NCBI RefSeq assembly: GCF_015354055.1
Contig: NZ_JACHTM010000001.1
Coordinates: 682,001-746,000 of the forward strand
Source of the DNA: Thermaurantiacus tibetensis
Lineage (GTDB): Bacteria; Pseudomonadota; Alphaproteobacteria; Sphingomonadales; Sphingomonadaceae
Length of the DNA stretch: 64,000 nucleotides
Reading direction: 5' to 3'
Both the position numbers and the translations under genes were made by a program. The notes under the pieces are model-generated. The model had not been told where the DNA came from and searched no databases. It worked only from the letters and a program-made list of their open reading frames with translations. Within the stretch, counting starts at the first letter, position 1. Each line of letters begins with the position of its first letter. Positions 9,786 through 16,064 of the stretch are shown here, piece by piece.

Positions 9786-11848
9786 TCCTCGAGCACCTCG
9801 ACGAGTGCGGCGGCCAGCCGGCCCGTCTCGGAATTGCGGATGATTGCGGCAAGGCCTGCGCCCAAGCCGCTCTCGAGCCGCGCCACCAGCGCCTCGAAGC
9901 CCGCAGTGAAGCGCCGGGCGGCGCCGGCGAACTCCGAATCGCGCTCGAGGAGCGCCTTCAGCGCCTTCGCCTCCTGCTTCTCGAGCAGCGCGAGCGCCCG
10001 CCGCTTGAAGAGGCCGCGCTCGCCCGCGCGCCACTTCGCCCAGTCCTCCGCGTCCATCTCCCGGCCGAGTGCCGAGGCGATGGTGACGGACTCCGCGGCG
10101 AGGCGATCGGTCAGCAGCTGGGCCGCGCTCGCCAGCTCCCGCGCGCCGAGGTCGGAAAGCTCGCGCAGCCGCTCCTCGGCCCGCGAGTCGACGAGGCGAA
10201 GCGCCTCGGCGAGCGCGGCGAGCGACTGTGCCGAGCGCTCGGCCGCAGCCTTCGCGCGCGCCTCGGCCGCCGCGGTCTGCTCGGCAACGGCTTCAACGAA
10301 GCCGGCACGAAGCGCGGACTGCGCGGCCTCGCCCAGCGCCTGCCGGGCCTCGGCAACCAGGCCTTCCAGCATCTCGCGCATCGTGCCGGTGGCCTGCTGC
10401 GAGACGTCGCGCACCCGGGTCAGGGCATCGACGAGGCGGGTCGCGGCGGCAAGCGAAGTGGCCTCGGTTGCGCGCTCCACCTCGGCGATGAGCTGGCGCG
10501 CCTGCTCCAGCTCGACGACGAGAGCCTCGCCAGCGATCCGCACCGCCTCCCGCTGGGCCTCGAACCGGGCCGTCGCCTCGTCGAGGGTGGCGCGGCTCGC
10601 CGCGACCGGCTCGGCGAGCGCCGTGGCGCGCGCCTGCGCGTCGGCGAGCGCGCCGGCGAGCCGCGTGACTTCGGTTGCGAGCGACTCGGCCGTGCCCGTT
10701 GCCGCGGCCGCCCTCTCCGGCAAGGTGGCGGAGAGCAGCTCGGCAAGCGCCCGGACGGCGCCGTCGAGCGCGGCCACCGCCTGCTCGACCTCGGCGACGG
10801 CCGCCCGCCCGCCACGAATGGGCTCGGCGAGGCCGTCGATCGCCTGTGCGGTAGCCGCGAGCCGGGCCTGGAGACCGTCGAGCGTCTGGCCGGTGGTCCG
10901 CGCGGCGTGCTCGAGGCGCTTGTCGAGGATCTGGAAGCCCTGGTCGGCCGTTCGGACCAGCTCCTCGGTCACGCCGGTCTGGGCCGAAATGCGGCTCTCG
11001 AGCTCTCGCGCCTGGGCGACGAGCGCCTCGAGGTGGCGCCCGAGCGCGCGGGCAGCTTCCGAACCGATGGCGGCAAGCGTGGCTCGCGCCTCGGCGGTCG
11101 CGGCCTCGAGCGCGGCCTTCTGGGCGGCGACCGTCTCGGCCAGCGTCGCCGCCGCCGACTCGACGAGCGAAAGCGCCTCGCGGGCCTCGCCGCCGGCCAG
11201 GCCGGTCTGCTGGGAAATGGCGGCGCTGCTTCGCGCGGCGGCCTCAGCCAGCGCCTCGTGCGCTGCCTCGAGGCGGGCGCGTTCCTCGGCGAGGCGGTCG
11301 GCCTCGGCGGCAAGCCCGGCGCGGCGGGCCTCGAGCTCGCCGGCAAGGCCTTCCAGCATGGCCCGCAGCCGTTCGCCTTCAGCAAGGCCGCGCGCGGCGG
11401 CCGCCTCGAGGGCCGAACCGGCGTTGGCGACCCCGCCGGCCGTGGCGGTCGCCTCGCGCAGGGTGGCAGCGGCGGCGCCGGCCGCCTGACCGAGGCGCTC
11501 CGTCAGCGCCTCCACGGCTGCAACGTCGAGCTCGAGCATCTCCCGGGTGGCGGCAAGGCGGCCCGCGAGCGACCCGGCCGCCGCGACCGCTCCGCTCTCG
11601 GTCGCCTCCGAGGCGGCGAGGAGATCCTGCCGGACCGTCACCTGCGGGCGCCGCCAGGCCGCGGCGATCGCGAACAGGAGCGCCGGGACCACCAGCACCT
11701 TGGCGGCAAGCTCGAGCAGCCGCCCCGGCTCTCCGCTCCGCAGCCCTTCAGCGGTTTCGGGGATGGTCAGCGCGAAGGCCAGCCAGCCGATGCTGAGCAC
11801 CGCTGCCGCCAGCGCCGCGACCGGAGGGTGCCGCGTCTCGTTCCCCAT
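9782..11848 (-). CDS. Ala-rich coiled-coil membrane protein, function unknown
   Basis: A 688-aa protein I do not recognise. Two hydrophobic segments (about residues 10-30 and 45-66) are followed by roughly 550 residues of Ala/Glu/Arg-rich heptad-like sequence, predicted to form a very long coiled coil. A conserved-looking basic C-terminal patch follows, around D-A-E-D-W-A-K-W and G-L-F-K-R-R-A. The layout suggests an inner-membrane anchor with a long rod, as in MotA/TolQ-associated, methyl-accepting or SMC-like scaffold proteins, but no catalytic motif is visible. I chose ATG 11848 because the upstream extension overlaps the preceding gene and adds an Arg-rich stretch; an AGGA lies just before it. 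It is probably co-transcribed with the CDP-alcohol transferase 31 bp upstream. Confidence 0.7.
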   Translation of the reverse strand: MGNETRHPPVAALAAAVLSIGWLAFALTIPETAEGLRSGEPGRLLELAAKVLVVPALLFAIAAAWRRPQVTVRQDLLAASEATESGAVAAAGSLAGRLAATREMLELDVAAVEALTERLGQAAGAAAATLREATATAGGVANAGSALEAAAARGLAEGERLRAMLEGLAGELEARRAGLAAEADRLAEERARLEAAHEALAEAAARSSAAISQQTGLAGGEAREALSLVESAAATLAETVAAQKAALEAATAEARATLAAIGSEAARALGRHLEALVAQARELESRISAQTGVTEELVRTADQGFQILDKRLEHAARTTGQTLDGLQARLAATAQAIDGLAEPIRGGRAAVAEVEQAVAALDGAVRALAELLSATLPERAAAATGTAESLATEVTRLAGALADAQARATALAEPVAASRATLDEATARFEAQREAVRIAGEALVVELEQARQLIAEVERATEATSLAAATRLVDALTRVRDVSQQATGTMREMLEGLVAEARQALGEAAQSALRAGFVEAVAEQTAAAEARAKAAAERSAQSLAALAEALRLVDSRAEERLRELSDLGARELASAAQLLTDRLAAESVTIASALGREMDAEDWAKWRAGERGLFKRRALALLEKQEAKALKALLERDSEFAGAARRFTAGFEALVARLESGLGAGLAAIIRNSETGRLAAALVEVLED

Positions 11849-11879
11849 GAGTCCTGCCCTTCGCCCTGCGGCAACGGGC

Positions 11880-12761
11880 TTAGGGCGCGGGCGGCATCGC
11901 TGCAACCGCGCGGCGCGAGGTGACTGCTGCCCGTGCTTCGGCGCGTCCGAGGAGTGCCGCTATGAGAAGCGCGAGGGCGGTCAGGACAAGGAGCTCCCAC
12001 CACCAGGCAAGCCGCGGGTCGCCGAGCAGGCAGGCCAGCGCGATCGCGTGGGTCCGGGCGTTGGCGCTGAGCAGCCAGGCAAGGCGCAGGGGCGGCAGCG
12101 CTGCCGCTGCCCAGCGGGCGAGGCGCGCCTGCCGCTCGGCCGGGCCTGCGGCGGCGAGGGCGGCGTCGAGCGCCGTCGCGCGGTGGCCGAGGCGCGACTC
12201 CAGTGCATTGTAGAGCCGTTCGACCCGCCCGCCCGCGGCCACGCGGGGGGCGACGGCGAACGAGCCGGCAAGCCGGCGCAGGAAGGTCGCGCGCCGGGCC
12301 TCGTAGAAGGCGGACTGGAGCGCATGCGCGGCCCCTGCCGCGAGCGCCAGCGCCAGCGCGGCCACCGGGTCGGGGAGCGAGAGGGCAAGCGCCACATGTA
12401 CGAGGACGAACACGCCATAGTCGGCAAAGCCGTCGATGAACCGGCCGAGCGCGGTGGCCGTGCCGGTCGCCCGGGCGATCCGGCCGTCGAGCCCGTCGAG
12501 CACGTGCCAGCCGAGCATCAGCCCCCAGCCGGCGAGCACCAGCCGCCAGTCCTGCCAGTGGTGGTAGCAGACGGCGGCGAGCAGGCCGAGACCGAGGCCG
12601 GCGAGGCTCACGGCATTGGCCGGGATGCCGAGGCGGAGCGCGAGGGGGAGCAACCGCTCGGCGATGGGATGGAGGAGGAAGCGGTTGGAGGGGACGTCGA
12701 TCGCGCGAGGGTCGGGGAGCGGCGGGGCGGCAGGTGCAGGGTCGGCAGGCGACACGGTCAC
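11880..12761 (-). CDS. CDP-alcohol phosphatidyltransferase family protein
   Basis: A 293-aa membrane enzyme of the CDP-alcohol phosphotransferase superfamily, which joins a CDP-activated group to an alcohol with release of CMP. The complete catalytic signature is present with canonical spacing: D89, D92-G93, A96-R97, G106, D110 and D114. Several hydrophobic helices surround it. The C-terminal third (from about residue 155) is an extra region with an F-Y-E-A-R-R segment and two more helices. The substrate is not determined by sequence. The gene is divergent from the inositol-type transferase at 12827, and that neighbourhood points to inositol or another polar head group. GTG at 12761 is the start. 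Confidence 0.85.
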   Translation of the reverse strand: MTVSPADPAPAAPPLPDPRAIDVPSNRFLLHPIAERLLPLALRLGIPANAVSLAGLGLGLLAAVCYHHWQDWRLVLAGWGLMLGWHVLDGLDGRIARATGTATALGRFIDGFADYGVFVLVHVALALSLPDPVAALALALAAGAAHALQSAFYEARRATFLRRLAGSFAVAPRVAAGGRVERLYNALESRLGHRATALDAALAAAGPAERQARLARWAAAALPPLRLAWLLSANARTHAIALACLLGDPRLAWWWELLVLTALALLIAALLGRAEARAAVTSRRAVAAMPPAP

Positions 12762-12826
12762 GCGAGGGCCTTCCCCGAGCCCTGCGCCCTTGGCAAGGGC
12801 AGCGCTGCCCCCCTAAGCCGTGTGCC
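12762..12826. promoter_or_regulatory. Divergent intergenic region between two CDP-alcohol transferases
   Basis: This 65-bp gap must hold the 5' signals of both divergent transferase genes. The plus-strand part reads through a CCCCCCTAAG stretch shortly before ATG 12827. I see no confident -35/-10 pair, in keeping with very GC-rich DNA, and no strong Shine-Dalgarno for the plus-strand gene. Confidence 0.35.
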
Positions 12827-14182
12827 ATGACCGGGACCGGCTCGACGCTGACGGCGCTCGTCTCGGCAGGGGACGCAGCGGCTGGAGACCTGCGGGCGGG
12901 CCTCGTCGAAGTCGCCGGGCGTACGGTCCTCGAGCGCCAGGTGCGCCAGGCGCTGCGCGCCGGCGCGCGGCGCCTGTGGGTGCTGGCGCCGCGCCTTCCC
13001 GCCGATGTCGCGCGGCGGCTCCTCGCCCTGGGGCCAGTGGAGACCGTTCCGGACGCGGCGTGTCTGGCGCAACGGCTCGCCGGGGAGGCGGGCGAGATGC
13101 TCGTGCTCGAGCCGGGGGTGGTGCTCGACGAGCGGCTGGTCGAGGCGGTTGCGCGCGCCGAGCCGGGACCGAGCGTGCTCGTGTTCGACCGGGAGCCGCC
13201 GGCCGGGGCGGAACGGGTGGCGGGTGACGTGCACTGGGCCTCCGTTGCGCGCCTTCCCGCAAGTGTTGCCCGCGAGGCGCTGGAGGCCCACGCCGAGTGG
13301 GAGCCGGCGTCGACCCTGCTGCGAGTCGCGCTGGCCGAAGGCGCGCGGCTGCTGCCCGTCTCGGCGTTGCCCCGCTATGCCGAGGGCCGGCGCCGGGAGG
13401 TGCCCTTCGTCTGGGTCCGCCCCCGCGGGGACTCGGGGCGGGCGGAAGCCGAGCGGGCGCTGCTCGATGCCGCGCAGAAGGGCTGTCTCGACTGGCCTGC
13501 CCGGTTTCTTCACCCGCCGGTCGAGAATGCGCTGGTCCGCTGGCTGTGGCCGACCGCGGTCACGCCCAACATGGTGACGCTCGCCACCGCGGTGCTCGGC
13601 CTCGTGGCCCTCCTCTGCTTCGCGAACGGCCTGCTGCTTCCCGGCCTCCTCCTGGTGCTCGCCGTCGGGCCGCTCGACGGGGTGGACGGCAAGCTCGCCC
13701 GCACGCGAGTCGAATATTCCCGCTGGGGCGATCTCGAGCATGTCCTCGACAAGATCCTCGAATATGGCTGGTTTGCAGCGCTCGGCGGCTGGTTCGCAGG
13801 GCAGGGCCATGGTCTTGCCGCCTGGCTGGCCGCGGGCGGGATCATCCTTTTCGCGCTGCTCGAGGCCATCCACGGGGAATATTTCCGCCGGCTGACGGGG
13901 CGCCAGCTCGACGACTGGGGGCCGTTCGAGCGCGGCTTCCGCCTGGTGGCCGGCCGCCGCAACACCTTCTTCTGGACCCTGCTGCCCTTCGGACTGGCCG
14001 GGCTCTGGTGGGAGGGCTTCCTGGTGCTGCTTGCCTACGCCGGGCTCACCTTCGCCGTCTCCCACGCGCGCTTCCTCGTGCACCTCGAAGCCTACGCCTG
14101 CCAGGAGGCGCCCGCCATCCGCCGAAATCTCGCCGCCACCCGCTATGCTTTCTTGCCCGGCCGGGGCGAGCAGGGTAGCTGA
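12827..14182 (+). CDS. CDP-alcohol phosphotransferase with degenerate IPCT-like N-terminal domain (DIPPS/inositol-lipid synthase-like)
   Basis: A 451-aa two-domain protein. Residues 1 to about 215 resemble a nucleotidyltransferase fold by pattern (V-S-A-G at the start, G-R-T-V-L-E-R-Q-V, G-A-R-R-L-W-V-L), but the nucleotide-binding signature and its lysine are gone. Residues about 219-451 form a membrane CDP-alcohol phosphotransferase with D284, D287-G288, A291-R292 and G301. The usual third and fourth aspartates appear as E304 and D308, one residue earlier than canonical. The domain order matches bifunctional inositol-1-phosphate cytidylyltransferase/DIPP synthases. The likely role is transfer of an inositol-phosphate group from CDP-inositol to inositol phosphate or a lipid; the acceptor is inferred, not shown. 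ATG 12827 is chosen because the upstream frame overlaps the divergent gene. Confidence 0.8.
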   Translation: MTGTGSTLTALVSAGDAAAGDLRAGLVEVAGRTVLERQVRQALRAGARRLWVLAPRLPADVARRLLALGPVETVPDAACLAQRLAGEAGEMLVLEPGVVLDERLVEAVARAEPGPSVLVFDREPPAGAERVAGDVHWASVARLPASVAREALEAHAEWEPASTLLRVALAEGARLLPVSALPRYAEGRRREVPFVWVRPRGDSGRAEAERALLDAAQKGCLDWPARFLHPPVENALVRWLWPTAVTPNMVTLATAVLGLVALLCFANGLLLPGLLLVLAVGPLDGVDGKLARTRVEYSRWGDLEHVLDKILEYGWFAALGGWFAGQGHGLAAWLAAGGIILFALLEAIHGEYFRRLTGRQLDDWGPFERGFRLVAGRRNTFFWTLLPFGLAGLWWEGFLVLLAYAGLTFAVSHARFLVHLEAYACQEAPAIRRNLAATRYAFLPGRGEQGS

Positions 14183-14192
14183 GCGGCCAAAC

Positions 14193-14227
14193 ATGTCAGT
14201 TCCATGTCAGCCGTCTGCCGCTGACAT
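14193..14227. promoter_or_regulatory. ATGTCAG repeats before inositol synthase, probable operator
   Basis: Three copies of ATGTCAG lie in the 63-bp gap before the inositol-3-phosphate synthase. Two are direct copies (14193-14199 and 14204-14210), 11 bp apart start to start, or about one helical turn. One is inverted (CTGACAT, 14221-14227). The second and third form a perfect 7-bp inverted repeat with a 10-bp spacer. This looks like a binding site for a dimeric regulator. No regulator gene is adjacent, so its identity is unknown. Confidence 0.5.
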
Positions 14228-14245
14228 CAGCATGGGGATCTGCTC

Positions 14246-15355
14246 TTGTCCATCAACGTCGCGCTTGCCGGGGTCGGGAATTGCGCCAGCTCGCTGGTGC
14301 AGGGGATCGCCCATTACAGCAATGGCGGCGCCAACGAGGCGATCGGCCTCTCGCACTGGGACATGGGCGGTTACCGGCCGAAGGACCTGCGCATCGTGGC
14401 GGCGTTCGACGTCGATCCGCGGAAGGTGGGCCGGGATGTGGCCGAGGCCATCTTCGCGCCGCCCAACTGCACCGCCACCTTCTGTGACCATGTGCCGCCG
14501 ACGGGTGCGATCGTCGCCATGGGGGCCGTGCTCGACGGCGTCTCGCCGCACATGCTGGAGGCCCCCGCCGAGCGCAGCTTCCGCATCGCCGACCTGCCGC
14601 AGCCCAGCGTCGACGAGGCTGCGGAGCATCTGAAGCGCGCCGGAACCGAGGTGCTCGTGAACTACCTGCCGGTCGGCAGCGAGCGGGCGACGGCCTTCTA
14701 CGCCGAGGCCGCGCTGCGCGCGGGAGCCGCGTTCGTGAATGCCATGCCGGTCTTCATCGCCAGCGACCCCGCCTGGGCGCGGCGCTTCGCCGAGGCCGGG
14801 CTTCCGCTCATCGGCGACGACATCAAGGCCCAGCTGGGAGCGACGATCGTCCACCGCACGCTCGCCGACCTCTTCGCCCGCCGCGGTGTCCGCCTCGACC
14901 GCACCTACCAGCTCAACACCGGCGGCAACACCGACTTCCTCAACATGCTGAACCGCGACCGGCTGTCCAGCAAGAAGCGCTCCAAGACCGAGGCGGTGCA
15001 GGCGGCGACCGAGCGGCGGCTCGACCCCGAGAACATCCACGTCGGGCCCTCGGACTATGTGGCCTGGCAGAAGGACAACAAGGTCGCCTTTCTCCGGCTC
15101 GAGGGCCGCCTCTTCGGCGGGGTGCCGATGAACCTCGAGCTTCGGCTTTCGGTCGAGGACAGCCCCAACAGCGCAGGGGTTGCCATCGACATGATCCGCG
15201 CCGCGCGCATCGCGCTCGACCGCGGCGTCGGCGGTGTGCTCGAGGGCCCTTCGGCTGCCTGGTGCAAGCATCCGCCGCGGCAGATGCGCGACGAGGAAGC
15301 CGAGGCCGCCGTCGAGGCCTTCCTGCGCGGCGATACCGGCTCCTGCCGTCACTAG
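14246..15355 (+). CDS. ino1: Inositol-3-phosphate synthase
   Basis: Myo-inositol-1-phosphate (D-myo-inositol-3-phosphate) synthase (369 aa) converts glucose 6-phosphate to inositol phosphate with NAD as internal redox cofactor. The N-terminal Rossmann motif AGVGNCASSLVQG begins at residue 8. The catalytic region contains GDDIKAQLGATIVHRTL, LNTGGNTDFLNM and the lysine-rich SSKKRSKTEAV. The type resembles the actinobacterial/archaeal enzymes rather than the long eukaryotic ones. TTG at 14246 is preceded by GGGGA (14235-14239) at good spacing; the nearby ATG at 14232 is out of frame. The cytidylyltransferase gene starts 7 bp after its stop. The enzyme supplies inositol phosphate to the CDP-inositol pathway inferred here. 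Confidence 0.95.
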   Translation: MSINVALAGVGNCASSLVQGIAHYSNGGANEAIGLSHWDMGGYRPKDLRIVAAFDVDPRKVGRDVAEAIFAPPNCTATFCDHVPPTGAIVAMGAVLDGVSPHMLEAPAERSFRIADLPQPSVDEAAEHLKRAGTEVLVNYLPVGSERATAFYAEAALRAGAAFVNAMPVFIASDPAWARRFAEAGLPLIGDDIKAQLGATIVHRTLADLFARRGVRLDRTYQLNTGGNTDFLNMLNRDRLSSKKRSKTEAVQAATERRLDPENIHVGPSDYVAWQKDNKVAFLRLEGRLFGGVPMNLELRLSVEDSPNSAGVAIDMIRAARIALDRGVGGVLEGPSAAWCKHPPRQMRDEEAEAAVEAFLRGDTGSCRH

Positions 15356-15362
15356 GCCGGAC

Positions 15363-16064
15363 GTGACCGGCAGGCCGGGCGCCGTGGTGCTCGCAGCGGG
15401 CGCCGGCTCGCGGTTGCGCTCCGTGGCCCCGGTCAAGCCGCTGGTGCCGGTCGCTGGCCGGCCGCTCCTCCTCCGCGTGATCGATGCGCTGCGCGCGGCG
15501 GGTGTGGGCCGGGTCACGGTCGTCGTGGGGCATGCGGCTGCCGAGGTCGCGGCGGTTGTCGCGCAGGTCCCCGACACCCTGACGGTCGAGAACCCGGCGT
15601 GGGGCAGGGCACCCAACGGCGTCTCGGTGCTGGCGGCACGTGTCCATATCCGCGAGGGGACGCTCCTCGTGATGGGGGATCATCTCGTCTCGCCGCAGCT
15701 TCTCCAGCGGCTGGTCGCCCAGGGTCCGGTTCGTGACGGGGTTGTGCTTGCGGTCGACCGGAGGCTCGGGCATCCGGCCGTCGACGAGGCGGACGTGACT
15801 CGGGTGCGGACGCGGGAGGAGCGGATCGTGGATCTCGGCAAGGACCTCCGAATCTACGACGCCCACGACACCGGGGCCTTCGTCGTGAGCCCGGCGCTGG
15901 TCGCGGCGCTGGAGCAGCTCGACTCGCCCTCCCTTTCCGACGGCGTCCGGCGGCTCGCCCGTGCGGGGCGGGCGCTGGCGCGCGACATCGGGGACGCCTT
16001 CTGGCTCGACGTCGACGACCCGCGGGCGCTCGCGCTCGCCGAGCGGCACCTGGCGCGGGCCTGA
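15363..16064 (+). CDS. NTP transferase, inositol-1-phosphate cytidylyltransferase-like
   Basis: A 233-aa nucleotidyltransferase. The nucleotide-binding signature LAAGAGSRL is at residues 10-18, with K25 in V-K-P-L, and the metal-binding M-G-D-H motif has D106. Later segments (V-D-E-A-D-V-T-R-V, G-K-D-L, D-A-H-D-T-G-A-F and F-W-L-D-V-D-D-P) match what I recall of CTP:inositol-1-phosphate cytidylyltransferases, which make CDP-inositol. Position directly after ino1 supports this, and so does the neighbouring DIPPS-like transferase with a decayed copy of this domain. GTG at 15363 follows the ino1 stop by 7 bp. The stop TGA shares its last base with the next ATG. Another sugar-1-phosphate specificity cannot be excluded. 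Confidence 0.8.
   Translation: MTGRPGAVVLAAGAGSRLRSVAPVKPLVPVAGRPLLLRVIDALRAAGVGRVTVVVGHAAAEVAAVVAQVPDTLTVENPAWGRAPNGVSVLAARVHIREGTLLVMGDHLVSPQLLQRLVAQGPVRDGVVLAVDRRLGHPAVDEADVTRVRTREERIVDLGKDLRIYDAHDTGAFVVSPALVAALEQLDSPSLSDGVRRLARAGRALARDIGDAFWLDVDDPRALALAERHLARA

Noticed and set aside
9725-11923. A 732-codon open frame on the plus strand opposite the coiled-coil gene
   Set aside because: It is the antisense shadow of an Ala/Glu-rich gene in very GC-rich DNA; the product has no domain. The minus-strand gene has two membrane segments, a clear start and an operon partner.
12734-12826. Upstream extension of the inositol-type transferase to 12734
   Set aside because: The extra 31 residues are Arg/Pro-rich and would overlap the divergent transferase start; ATG 12827 gives a sensible N-terminus.
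14232-14234. ATG at 14232 as the ino1 start
   Set aside because: It is out of frame with the conserved AGVGNCASS motif; the in-frame start is TTG 14246 with GGGGA upstream.
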